DNA of 64,000 nt from Pseudomonas sp. sp1636 (GTDB lineage Bacteria; Pseudomonadota; Gammaproteobacteria; Pseudomonadales; Pseudomonadaceae). A program made the translations under genes and the position numbers. The stretch lies in the NCBI RefSeq assembly GCF_030376615.1, contig NZ_JARRAB010000014.1, forward strand, positions 62,001 to 126,000. The letters are read 5' to 3'. Below are positions 36,909 to 45,003 of this stretch, piece by piece. The notes below the pieces were generated by a model. The model did not search any database. It worked only from the letters and a program-made list of their open reading frames with translations, and was not told where the DNA came from. Every line of letters starts with the position of its first letter. Within the stretch, counting starts at the first letter, position 1.

Positions 36909-37120
36909 GGGATGGCAAGCACCGCTGACCCTGCCCACACCAGCATGCGCAGCGGACAAAACCTACCGGCCCCATGTAACAGGTAACGGGTACATAGCCC
37001 TGATTTAGCCGTTGCTCGCGACCTGTTGCAACGGCCTGTTGGCTGCCGGGGGATAGTTTTTCCCCAGCCTCGGGCACCAGGCTCTAGAATTCCCGCTTAA
37101 TTTTGTTCAAGAGGTGGCCG

Positions 37121-37684
37121 ATGGATGCTCTCGATGCTCTGCTCAATCGTGTTTCAGTGCCGCGTTTGCGCGAGCCTGCACCGGATGCCGCGCAGCGCGA
37201 ACTGCTGTTTCGCGCGGCATTGCGGGCGCCGGATCACGGCCAGTTGCGGCCGTGGCGCTTTCTCACGATTGAGGGCGCCGGACGTGAGCGCCTGGGCGAG
37301 TTGTTTGCCCAGGCCTTGGCGGCAGGCGCGGATGAAGTCGGCGAGGAGGCCTTGGCCAAGGCGCGAGCCATGCCCCTGCGGGCGCCGTTGCTGATAGTGG
37401 TGGTGGCGCGCGTGCAGGCCCATGCCAAGGTGCCGCAGCAGGAGCAGGTGATCGCGGCGGCTTGCGCGACCCATGCCATTCTGCTCGCCGCCCATAGCCA
37501 AGGCATAGGCGCGGTCTGGCGTACCGGTGACTTGGCCTACAACCCCCGGGTGGCTGCCGGCCTGGGCTTGGCCAGCGACGAACAAATCGTCGCCTTCCTT
37601 TACCTGGGGACTGCCGAACGCGAATTGCGCAAGCCCGTGCCGTTGGCGGTAGCCGATTTCGTCAGCGCCTGGCCGGGCGCGTAA
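37121..37684 (+). CDS. Nitroreductase family protein (YdjA type)
   Basis: 187 residues from the ATG at 37121, preceded by AAGAGGTGG. It is a short single-domain FMN nitroreductase: APDHGQLRPWRFLTIEG is the YdjA start motif, and LAAHSQGIGAVWRTG and VAFLYLGT complete the FMN site. The family reduces nitroaromatics or related substrates in the cytoplasm. The gene stands alone and convergent with the sensor kinase. Confidence 0.9.
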   Translation: MDALDALLNRVSVPRLREPAPDAAQRELLFRAALRAPDHGQLRPWRFLTIEGAGRERLGELFAQALAAGADEVGEEALAKARAMPLRAPLLIVVVARVQAHAKVPQQEQVIAAACATHAILLAAHSQGIGAVWRTGDLAYNPRVAAGLGLASDEQIVAFLYLGTAERELRKPVPLAVADFVSAWPGA

Positions 37685-37751
37685 CGGGCGATTCGCCGGG
37701 CGCTACTCGCTGGAGATGATCGGTGCGGCACAAAGCTGGCGGGCTGTCGCC

Positions 37752-39083
37752 CTACTTGTCAGTCTGCGGTTTTAGCGGCAGCAGCAGGCTGGCGCTGAAG
37801 CCACCTGCGGGATGATTGTTCAGCTCCAGTCGACCGCCGTGGCGCTCGGCGGCGCGGCGGGCAATCGCCAGGCCCAGGCCATGCCCCGGCTTGCTTTGCT
37901 CGGGGGCGCGGAAGAAGGGTTCGCCCAGCCGGGTCAAATATTCGGCGGCAACCCCAGGCCCGTGGTCGCGTACGCTGAGGCACAGTTCGTCGGCCTGGCG
38001 CTCGGCCTTGAGTTCGATCGGCTGGCCTGCCGGGTTGAAGCGCAAGGCGTTGCGCAGCAGGTTATCCAGCGCCCGTTCGAGCATGTCCGGCCAGCCGTGC
38101 AGGTTCACTCCGGGTTGCAGTTCGATCTCCACCCGTTGTTCCGGGGTGTCGAGTTGTGCGTCTTCTTGTAGCTTGCGCAGCAGCGCCGCAAGGTCGACCG
38201 GTTGCGCCGCGCCAGGGTCGGCGTCGAGGCGGGCGAGGGCGAGAATCTCGCCGATCAGGGCTTCCAGGCGGTCGCACTCGCGCGCCAGGCGTGGCCAGAG
38301 ATCCTCCCGTTCGCCGGGCTCGGCGCGTTCGGCCAGTGCCAGGGCCACGCGCAGGCGGGCCAGGGGCGAGCGCAGTTCGTGGGAGACGTCGCGCAGCAGT
38401 TGGCGCTGGCTGCCGATCAGCCCTTGCAGGCGTGCGCCCATGCGGTTGAAGTCGCGGGCCAGCACGCCCAATTCGTCGCGTCTATTGGCCAGGCGGGCCA
38501 GGCTGTTTTGCTGGTAAGCGGTTTGCCCCAGGTCGTACACGGCGCCGCGCAGGCGATCCAGCGGACGGGTAATGGACAGGGTCAGCAGCAGGCTGAACAG
38601 AGTCAGCACTATCAGGGCGATGGTCAGTGCGCTGAGCGGCCAGAACAGGCTGTCACGGTGCCAGGCGGCCAGTTCCGGATGCGGGATACGGTAGATGAAC
38701 AGGTAGGTTGCGCCACTCAGCGGGCTGCTGTAGTCGGTGGTCAGACGGCGCCAGGGCAGGCGTCTGTCATTATGCTGGCGCGCCTCGAAGGCCGCGGCGC
38801 GTGGCGGGAATGTGCCCTTGACCAGGGGTTGGCCGTTGTCGTCAAGCACTTGCACGTTGACGCGCGAGGTTTTTCTGAGCCGTTCGAGAAAGGCCTGAGC
38901 GGCGTCGGCGCCCTGTTCTTCGTAGCGGCTTGTCCAGGTTTCGGCCACCCCATCCAGGGCCGGATGCTGGCTGAGAATCCAGGCGTCCTGGTTCAGCGCT
39001 CGTCCCAGCAACATGGACAGCCCGGCAACCAGGGCGATGGCCAGCCAGAAGCTGGCGAAGATGCGCCAGAACAATGAACGCAC
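37752..39083 (-). CDS. cpxA: Sensor histidine kinase, CpxA-like
   Basis: 443 residues from GTG at 39083, chosen because AAGGAG sits six bases upstream and the protein then begins MRSLFWRIFASFW like its relatives. TM1 about 7-27 and TM2 about 148-170 enclose a periplasmic sensor of about 120 residues. HAMP follows, then the phospho-acceptor box RDVSHELRSPLARLR with His235, and the N/G1/G2 boxes (NLLRNALRF, DHGPGV, GHGLGLAIA). The partner regulator is separated from it by the spy-like gene, giving the order regulator-spy-kinase. Confidence 0.88.
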   Translation of the reverse strand: MRSLFWRIFASFWLAIALVAGLSMLLGRALNQDAWILSQHPALDGVAETWTSRYEEQGADAAQAFLERLRKTSRVNVQVLDDNGQPLVKGTFPPRAAAFEARQHNDRRLPWRRLTTDYSSPLSGATYLFIYRIPHPELAAWHRDSLFWPLSALTIALIVLTLFSLLLTLSITRPLDRLRGAVYDLGQTAYQQNSLARLANRRDELGVLARDFNRMGARLQGLIGSQRQLLRDVSHELRSPLARLRVALALAERAEPGEREDLWPRLARECDRLEALIGEILALARLDADPGAAQPVDLAALLRKLQEDAQLDTPEQRVEIELQPGVNLHGWPDMLERALDNLLRNALRFNPAGQPIELKAERQADELCLSVRDHGPGVAAEYLTRLGEPFFRAPEQSKPGHGLGLAIARRAAERHGGRLELNNHPAGGFSASLLLPLKPQTDK

Positions 39084-39182
39084 GGATGACTCCTTCTTGG
39101 TCGCGAAAAAACCCATCAAGCCAGGGCTTGATGGGTGGGCTGGTGTGGGCATGCACGGCTGGCCGGGGTCAGCCTGCCGTGG

Positions 39183-39617
39183 TTATTCGGCCTTGGCCTT
39201 GCCGGCCTGCTCGGCTTTCCAGGCCTTGAAGGCTGCGCGCTCGGCGCGACGCTCCTGCATTTTTTTCTGGTGCTCGTCGAAGGTCTTCTGCTGTTCTGGC
39301 CTGAGCAGGTCGCGAATGCTGCTGTGCTGCTTGTCCTGGGCGGCTTTCAGCTCATCCTGCAGGGCCTTTTGTTCGGCGGCCGGGAGTTTTTCCAGGTAGC
39401 GCTGGGTGATCTCGTGGCGGCTTTTCATCTGTTCGCCCATCAACTTGCGGAGTTCGCGGCGTTGTTCCTGGCTCAGGTCGAGGTCGTTGAACATCCGCGA
39501 ACCGTGTCTGTCGCCGTGTCCGCCGTAGCCGTCGTGATGCGGGCCACCTTCGGGCATGGCCATGGCCAGCGTTGGCAGGGTCAGGGCGAGTAACAGGGCG
39601 GTGAGGGTCTTGCGCAT
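39183..39617 (-). CDS. Spy/CpxP-like periplasmic protein
   Basis: 144 residues. The signal peptide MRKTLTALLLALTLPTLAMA is followed by a His/Gly-rich stretch (PEGGPHHDGYGGHGDRHG) that could bind metal. A helical LTXXQ-type domain follows (LDLSQEQRRELRKLMGEQMKSR and LLRPEQQKTFDEHQKKMQERR). Members bind misfolded proteins or inhibit CpxA. It sits between the regulator and kinase genes, and a CpxR-type site lies about 85-100 bases upstream of the ATG. Confidence 0.85.
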   Translation of the reverse strand: MRKTLTALLLALTLPTLAMAMPEGGPHHDGYGGHGDRHGSRMFNDLDLSQEQRRELRKLMGEQMKSRHEITQRYLEKLPAAEQKALQDELKAAQDKQHSSIRDLLRPEQQKTFDEHQKKMQERRAERAAFKAWKAEQAGKAKAE

Positions 39618-39700
39618 GGTGTGTCTCCTTGTCTCGATGCCGGTTAGTTACCGGATGCGCCCAGTCTAGGCGGGGCAAGGTCAAGAGCCGTCAGGCAAGG

Positions 39701-39716
39701 GTAAAGCTTGAGTAAA
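39701..39716. promoter_or_regulatory. Candidate CpxR box upstream of the spy-like gene
   Basis: GTAAA-GCTTGA-GTAAA: two identical pentamers spaced 11 bases start to start. E. coli CpxR sites are GTAAA-N5-GTAAA; an 11-base repeat is also typical of OmpR-family binding. It lies between the stop of cpxR and the start of the spy-like gene on the minus strand, suggesting local feedback control. Confidence 0.5.
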
Positions 39717-39744
39717 GGCGACGGGATCCGGCGTTAGCAGAGTG

Positions 39745-40422
39745 TCAGGCGCTGTAGTAGTAACCGCGGCTGCGCAAGGCGAGGATGCGTGGGTGCCCGT
39801 CCGGATGGGGGCCGAGTTTCTTGCGCAGGTTGCTGACGTGCATGTCGAGACTGCGGTCGTACAGCGTCAGCTTACGGCCCAGCGCCAATTGCGCCAGTTC
39901 CTGTTTGTCCACGGGCTCGCCGGGTTGTTGCAGCAGCGCTTCGAGCAGGCGGCTTTCCGACAGGGTGAGAATGACCTCGTGCTCGCCGATCGTCACCACG
40001 CCGCGCGCCTGACTGAAGCACAGGTCGCCCAGTTGCAGTTGGCTGGACACGGCAGGGTGCAGGCTGCGCCGCAACACGGCGCGCAAGCGGGCGGTCAGCT
40101 CACGCGGGTCGCAGGGCTTGGCCAGGTAGTCGTCGGCGCCAAGCTCCAGGCCGAGAATGCGATCCAGCGGCTCGCCACGGGCTGACAGCATCAACACCGG
40201 TAGCTCGGGGTGATCGCTGCGCAATTGCTTGAGCAACTCCAGGCCACTGCCGTCGGGCAGCATCACATCGAGCACCACCGCATCGGGAGTCTGGTGGGTC
40301 AGGGCGCGGCGTGCGCTGTTGCCATCATGGCAGGCGCTGACCTGGAAGCCTTCCTGGGTCAGCCAGCTGGCCAGCAGCTCGCACAATTCGATGTCGTCGT
40401 CGATTAGGAGAAGAGCGCTCAT
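39745..40422 (-). CDS. cpxR: Response regulator, CpxR/OmpR family
   Basis: 225 residues. The receiver domain has the acidic pair at DDD (8-10), the phospho-Asp at Asp52 (VVLDVMLPDGSG) and the conserved Lys in DDYLAKPCDPREL. A winged-helix DNA-binding domain (about 130-225) ends RSRGYYYSA. Paired with the CpxA-like kinase two genes downstream. The start lies seven bases after the stop of the upstream coiled-coil membrane protein, so the genes are probably co-transcribed. Confidence 0.9.
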   Translation of the reverse strand: MSALLLIDDDIELCELLASWLTQEGFQVSACHDGNSARRALTHQTPDAVVLDVMLPDGSGLELLKQLRSDHPELPVLMLSARGEPLDRILGLELGADDYLAKPCDPRELTARLRAVLRRSLHPAVSSQLQLGDLCFSQARGVVTIGEHEVILTLSESRLLEALLQQPGEPVDKQELAQLALGRKLTLYDRSLDMHVSNLRKKLGPHPDGHPRILALRSRGYYYSA

Positions 40423-40429
40423 AGGGTTT

Positions 40430-40834
40430 TCAGTTTATCCACTCACGCCGCGAACGACGATTGCCGCGCAGCAGGGCGCCGAGGATGACGCCCAGCAGTG
40501 CGGCGCCAGCCCCCACCGCAAACCATTGCTGCCGATCAGCGAGCAACGGCGCGGGTGTATTGGCCTGGGTTTTCTTCAGTTGCAGCTTGAGACGTTGGTT
40601 TTCCTGGCGCAGGCGCTGCAATTGCGCGCTGTCGCGTTCGCCGCCACTGGCTTGCAGTTCTGCACCCAACGCTTCGCGTTGTTGCTCGCTGGTGGCCAGG
40701 CGCTGTTTGAGGGCGTCGATCTGCGCTTGTTCTGCCGTAACCGTTGCGGAGGGTGCAGGCGGGGTTTGCTCGGCCTGCAGATCAAGCGGCAGCAGCAACA
40801 GCGCAAACAAAAAAGACCACGAGCCTGGACGCAT
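40430..40834 (-). CDS. Exported coiled-coil protein with a C-terminal membrane anchor
   Basis: 134 residues. A signal-like hydrophobic N-terminus ends near LDLQAEQ. A coiled coil follows (about 33-90, QIDALKQRLATSEQQREAL... LRQENQRLKLQLKKT) and then one membrane helix (about 104-121, WFAVGAGAALLGVILGALL) with a basic tail. This resembles the end of the SH3-domain/coiled-coil family TIGR04211, but the SH3 part is missing. It is upstream of cpxR in the same direction; function unknown. Confidence 0.7.
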   Translation of the reverse strand: MRPGSWSFLFALLLLPLDLQAEQTPPAPSATVTAEQAQIDALKQRLATSEQQREALGAELQASGGERDSAQLQRLRQENQRLKLQLKKTQANTPAPLLADRQQWFAVGAGAALLGVILGALLRGNRRSRREWIN

Positions 40835-40894
40835 TGGAACTCCTATGTCTTATTGGATTGTGGTGGGCGAGCAGCGCGCTGCAGTTAGTGCGAG

Positions 40895-41194
40895 TTAAGG
40901 CAGAACCAGCTTGAACGGCTTGACCAGCACCGCGGCATAGACGCCGGCTGCGCGGTAAGGGTCGGCGTCGGCCCAGCTTTGGGCTGCATGCAGCGATTCG
41001 AACTCGGCAACGATCAGGCTGCCGGAAAAGCCCGCCGAGCCCGGGTCGTTGCTGTCGACCGCCGGGTGCGGGCCGGCGAGCACCAGGCGACCTTCGCTTT
41101 TCAGTTGTTCCAGCCGGGCGAGGTGCGCGGGGCGAGCCGCCAGACGGTTTTCCAGGGAGTTTTCTACATCGGTGGCGATAATGGCGTAGAGCAT
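40895..41194 (-). CDS. yciI: YciI family protein
   Basis: 99 residues, the family size. [44 protein letters not shown] contains the conserved His and Asp pair of the YCII ferredoxin-like fold, and [17 protein letters not shown] completes the signature. AAGGATAGAG precedes the ATG. The function of YciI is not firmly known. The neighbouring yciB gene expected beside it in relatives is not present in the window. Confidence 0.9.
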   Translation of the reverse strand: MLYAIIATDVENSLENRLAARPAHLARLEQLKSEGRLVLAGPHPAVDSNDPGSAGFSGSLIVAEFESLHAAQSWADADPYRAAGVYAAVLVKPFKLVLP

Positions 41195-41489
41195 CTCTAT
41201 CCTTAATGGGTGTGCGTCAGCCTTAGTTAGCGCAGAAAAGCAGCACGAACTGGCAAAGTCGAGAAATTGTTTAGCAGCCCGTTGAAAGCTACCGAGTTGG
41301 CCGTCTATTGCAACATGATCCCGCGTTTCCCGCGCGTTAACTGCATTTGCCGGCCGCTTTACTCGCTGCGCAAACGCCGTGGGCCAGCTTTTAGGTGCCA
41401 GTTTGTTTCAGCAGTTTATTAGTGATAGCAGCAAGAGTTCGCCGGTGTCGGCATAATAACAAACATAAATTATCGAGAAAGCGTTCCTT
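41195..41489. other. Gene-free gap upstream of the PHP gene
   Basis: 295 bases with no convincing ORF. The last 40 bases are AT-rich (CATAATAACAAACATAAATT) and probably carry the PHP promoter, with a -10-like CATAAT. No yciB-like coding sequence is detectable on either strand. Confidence 0.4.
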
Positions 41490-42353
41490 ATGGATGTTGA
41501 TTTGCATTGCCATAGCACGGCCTCAGACGGCGCGCTGGCGCCTGCTGTGGTGGTCGCGCGGGCGCACGAACGTGGGGTGCGGCTGCTGGCGCTGACCGAT
41601 CACGACACCCTGGACGGCCTCGACGAGGCGCGTGCGGCGGCCCAGACCTTGGATATGCAGCTGGTCAATGGCATCGAGCTGTCCTGTACCTGGGGTGGCG
41701 CCACCATTCATGTGCTCGGTTATGCCTTCGCCAGCGATGCGCCCGCCTTGCTCCAGTCGATTGCCGAGTTGCATGAGGGGCGCTGGTTGCGCGCCGCAGA
41801 AATCAGTAAGCGTCTGGACAACAAAGGCATGCCCGGTGCCCTGGACGGTGCGCGGGCCGTGCAGCAGGAGCTGGGCGACAGCGGCAACGCACCGGCCCGG
41901 CCGCACTTTGCCGAGTTCATGGTGCGCGCCGGCCACGTCAAGGATCGCGCCGAAGCCTTTCGCAAATGGCTCGGCTCGGGCAAGTTGGGGGACGTCAAGC
42001 AGCATTGGCCGACGTTGCCGCAGGCCATCGCTACCTTGCAGCAGGCCGGCGCCTTGATCAGCCTGGCGCACCCGTGGCAGTACGACTTTACTCGTAGTAA
42101 GCGACGCAAGTTGATCGCCGATTTTGTTGCGGCGGGTGGCCATGCACTGGAGGTGGTCAACGGCATGCAGCCGGCTGAACAGGTTGGCGGTCTGGCGATT
42201 CTGGCGCGCGAATTCGGCCTGCTGGCAAGTGCCGGCAGTGACTTTCATGCACCTGGCGACTGGTCTGAATTGGGTATGTATCGCCCTGTACCCGAAGACT
42301 TGTCGCCCCTCTGGGCGCGTTTTCAGCATGTCCAACAGCCTACTGCAAGTTGA
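41490..42353 (+). CDS. rnm: PHP-domain 3'-5' nucleotidase/5' exonuclease (RNase AM, TrpH)
   Basis: 287 residues. PHP motifs: DLHCHSTASDGALAP, LTDHDTLDGLDEA, ELSCTW, ALISLAHPWQY and SAGSDFHAP, with an insert rich in helices (about 110-165). The family includes E. coli YciV/TrpH (Rnm), which degrades 5' ends of rRNA and oligonucleotides. It is followed 13 bases later by the yciO-like gene, as in many gammaproteobacteria. Confidence 0.9.
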   Translation: MDVDLHCHSTASDGALAPAVVVARAHERGVRLLALTDHDTLDGLDEARAAAQTLDMQLVNGIELSCTWGGATIHVLGYAFASDAPALLQSIAELHEGRWLRAAEISKRLDNKGMPGALDGARAVQQELGDSGNAPARPHFAEFMVRAGHVKDRAEAFRKWLGSGKLGDVKQHWPTLPQAIATLQQAGALISLAHPWQYDFTRSKRRKLIADFVAAGGHALEVVNGMQPAEQVGGLAILAREFGLLASAGSDFHAPGDWSELGMYRPVPEDLSPLWARFQHVQQPTAS

Positions 42354-42366
42354 ACAGGGAGTTAAC

Positions 42367-42993
42367 GTGAGTCAATTTTTCCAGGTTCACCCGGAGAACC
42401 CACAGCTGCGCCTGATCAAGCAGGCGGTGGAAATCCTCAGGGCCGGCGGCATAGTGATTTATCCCACCGATTCGTCCTATGCGCTGGGTTGCCGTATCGG
42501 CGACAAGAATGCCGTGGAGCGTATCCGTCGTTTGCGCCTGCTGGACGATAAACACAATTTCACCCTGGTCTGTCGCGACCTGTCGCAGCTTGGTTTATTC
42601 GCCAAGGTCGATACCGCGGCCTTTCGGCTGCTGAAAAACCATACGCCGGGGCCTTACACCTTCATCCTCAATGCCACGCGCGAAGTGCCGCGTATGTTGC
42701 TGCACCCCAAGCGCCGCACCATCGGTTTGCGTGTGCCCAGCCACCCGATTGCCCACGCCTTGCTCAGCGAACTCGGCGAGCCGCTGATGAGCGTCAGTCT
42801 GATTCTGCCGGGCGAGACGCTGCCGATGAGCGATCCCTATGAAATGCGCCAGCTTCTCGAGCACCAGGTCGACCTGATCATCGATGGTGGTTTTGGCGGG
42901 CTTGAGGCCTCCACCGTGATTAACCTGGTCGACGACGAACCGCAAGTCATTCGCGTCGGTTGCGGAGATCCAACGCCTTTCGGCGAGGTGTGA
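42367..42993 (+). CDS. yciO: YciO/Sua5-type threonylcarbamoyl-AMP synthase family protein
   Basis: 208 residues from GTG at 42367, preceded by AGGGAG. It carries the Sua5/YrdC/YciO signature: LRAGGIVIYPTDSSYALGCRIGDKNAVERIRRLR, HTPGPYTFIL, TIGLRVPSHP and SVSLILPGE. YciO proteins are close relatives of TsaC but their own activity is uncertain. A translational link with the PHP gene is likely from the 13-base gap. Confidence 0.9.
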   Translation: MSQFFQVHPENPQLRLIKQAVEILRAGGIVIYPTDSSYALGCRIGDKNAVERIRRLRLLDDKHNFTLVCRDLSQLGLFAKVDTAAFRLLKNHTPGPYTFILNATREVPRMLLHPKRRTIGLRVPSHPIAHALLSELGEPLMSVSLILPGETLPMSDPYEMRQLLEHQVDLIIDGGFGGLEASTVINLVDDEPQVIRVGCGDPTPFGEV

Positions 42994-43175
42994 GAGCTCG
43001 TGAAAAAACTCTCGCCTACTACGACCGCCTCCAAACGTCCGCTGCGGCGTTGCGCTACGTGAAAAGCAGGTTCATTTAGCTCACTAAACTCCCCTGTTTT
43101 TCACGCAGTGCGCCTTGCCGCGAACGTCTGGAAACGGTCGCGCGACGGCGCTCGATATTTTCACAACCTCTGAGA
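42994..43175. repeat. Long imperfect inverted-repeat element
   Basis: Two arms of about 85 bases face each other around 43080: left GTGAAAA...CGACCG..CCAAACGT..CGC..GC...CGTGAAAAGCAGG...TTTAG, right the complementary series TAAA...CCTGTTTTTCACG...ACGT.TGG...CGGTCG...TTTTCAC. Matches are interrupted by short mismatched stretches. It fills the gap between yciO and the convergent PA2779-family gene and has no ORF, so it resembles a small non-autonomous repeat or a very long terminator-like stem. Confidence 0.6.
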
Positions 43176-43210
43176 GCCTCGCCCGAAGAGCGCAGAATGC
43201 CTCGTGCCGG

Positions 43211-43567
43211 CTAGAGAATCAGCGCCACCAGCAGTGCCACCAGCAGGATGATGACGAAGTCGGTGCCGCTGAGCGCACCAGCGGCCGGCAGGGTGTCGAC
43301 CCGCTGAGCCAGGGCGGCGGCTTCCGCTGGCGTCAGGGCATCCACCCGGCTGCGAGCCAGGGCCGCGGGGACATCCATGGCTTGCAAGCGCTGCTCGACG
43401 TCGGCACGGTTGAGGAATTCACGGACTTTGTCGCGATCGACCTGCAGGGTTTGTTCGGCGATGACTTCTTGCGTGCCGATCATGCCGGCCTGAACGGTTG
43501 GCGGTAGCAGGAACAGTAGCAATCCTGCCAGCAGAGCGACGCTCAGCGTTAGGGCGGGAATTTTCAT
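43211..43567 (-). CDS. PA2779-family membrane protein
   Basis: 118 residues. A hydrophobic N-terminal segment (about 4-26, likely signal or anchor) is followed by GMIGTQEVIAEQTLQVDRDKVREFLNRADVEQRLQAMDVPAALARSRVDALTPAEAAALAQRVDTLPAGG-like sequence and a C-terminal membrane helix (FVIILLVALLVALIL), matching the small PA2779 family. In P. aeruginosa the family member is followed by a C39-type peptidase gene (PA2778); no such partner lies next to this copy. Confidence 0.82.
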   Translation of the reverse strand: MKIPALTLSVALLAGLLLFLLPPTVQAGMIGTQEVIAEQTLQVDRDKVREFLNRADVEQRLQAMDVPAALARSRVDALTPAEAAALAQRVDTLPAAGALSGTDFVIILLVALLVALIL

Positions 43568-43767
43568 GGCGTGCCTCCCCGGGAATGGTCGGGATTCGCG
43601 TCAAGCCTTGCACTGCTGTGGCCGCGCGATTCTGCCGTCGATCCTGCCTGGCGGCTTCATTAATTAAGACTGGCTGCGTGCCCGAGCGGTTCCTTTGTCG
43701 TTTTTCCCGCGGCAGCTGCGGGCCTCGTTATACTTCGCGTCTTGTTGATTCGCTTAGGTAACCTGGT

Positions 43768-44982
43768 TTGAGCCTTGTTGATTCCGAACGCCGCGTGCTG
43801 TCCGGTATGCGCCCTAGTGGCCGTCTGCACCTTGGTCATTACCATGGCGTGCTGAAGAACTGGATCAAGTTGCAGCACGAATACGAATGCTTTTTCTGCA
43901 TCGTCGATTGGCACGCACTGACGACCAACTACCAGGAGGTCGGGCCGATCTCCCAACATGTCATGGACATGGCGGTGGATTGGCTGGCCGCCGGGGTCAG
44001 TCCCAGTTCCGCGACCCTGTTCATCCAGTCGCAAGTGCCTGAGCACGCCGAACTGCATCTGCTGCTGTCGATGATCTGCCCGCTCAGCTGGCTGGAGCGG
44101 GTGCCATCCTATAAGGAGCAGCAAGACCGGCTGCCGGGCAGGGAGCTCGCCACCTATGGTTTTCTGGGTTACCCGCTGCTGCAAACGGCGGATATCCTGC
44201 TGTACCGAGCCGGACTGGTGCCGGTTGGCGCCGATCAATTGCCGCATATCGAGTTCGCCCGCGAAGTGGCTCGACGCTTCAATCATCTCTATGGCCGCGA
44301 GCCGGGCTTTGAGCTGAAAGCCGAGGCGGCGATTCGCAAGCTCGGCAAGAAAACTGCCACGCTCTACAATAATTTGCGCAAGGCGTTCCAGGAACAGGGC
44401 GACGTAGAGGCTCTGGAAACCGCTCGGGCGCTGCTTAAAGAGCAACAGAGCATCACTCTGGGCGATAAGGAACGTCTGTTCGGTTACCTGGAAGGTGGCG
44501 GCAGGGTGTTGCTGCCCGAGCCGCGCCCGTTGCTCAGCGAGGCGCCGAAGCTGCCGGGACTGGATGGCAGCAAGATGTCCAAATCCAACGGCAATGCCAT
44601 TTTTTTGCGCGACAGCAACGCCGAGGTCGAAGAAAAGATCAGGCGCATGCCCACTGACCCGGCGCGGGTGCACCGGGACGATCCGGGCAATCCTGCCCAT
44701 TGCCCGGTTTGGCCGCTGCACGAGGTTTACACCAGTGCAGAGACACGTGCGGCGCTGCAGCAAGGCTGCCAGAGTGCCGGCATCGGCTGTCTGGAGTGCA
44801 AGGGGCCATTGATCGAGGCCGTGCAAAAAGAACTGCAACCCTTGCAGGCGCGTGCCGCCGATTATCAGGACAACCCCGAGTTGCTGCGCAGTATCCTCGC
44901 CGAGGGCGCCGAGCGCGCGCGCAATGAAGCCCGGGAAACCTTGACCGAGGTGCGCTTGGCCCTGGGTTTGAATTACCGCTGA
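43768..44982 (+). CDS. trpS: Tryptophan-tRNA ligase
   Basis: 404 residues from a TTG start at 43768. Class I synthetase motifs are HLGH at residues 21-24 (GRLHLGHYHG) and KMSKS at 269-273 (LDGSKMSKSNGN); YGFLGYPLLQTADILLYRAGLVPVGADQ is the tryptophan-site region. The N-terminus continues only a few codons before the HIGH motif, as normal for TrpS. It is followed by scpA-scpB-rluB in the same direction, possibly as one operon. The TTG start has only a weak ribosome binding site (AGGTAACC). Confidence 0.93.
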   Translation: MSLVDSERRVLSGMRPSGRLHLGHYHGVLKNWIKLQHEYECFFCIVDWHALTTNYQEVGPISQHVMDMAVDWLAAGVSPSSATLFIQSQVPEHAELHLLLSMICPLSWLERVPSYKEQQDRLPGRELATYGFLGYPLLQTADILLYRAGLVPVGADQLPHIEFAREVARRFNHLYGREPGFELKAEAAIRKLGKKTATLYNNLRKAFQEQGDVEALETARALLKEQQSITLGDKERLFGYLEGGGRVLLPEPRPLLSEAPKLPGLDGSKMSKSNGNAIFLRDSNAEVEEKIRRMPTDPARVHRDDPGNPAHCPVWPLHEVYTSAETRAALQQGCQSAGIGCLECKGPLIEAVQKELQPLQARAADYQDNPELLRSILAEGAERARNEARETLTEVRLALGLNYR

Positions 44983-45003
44983 GCAGGAATTCGATAAATC
45001 AAT

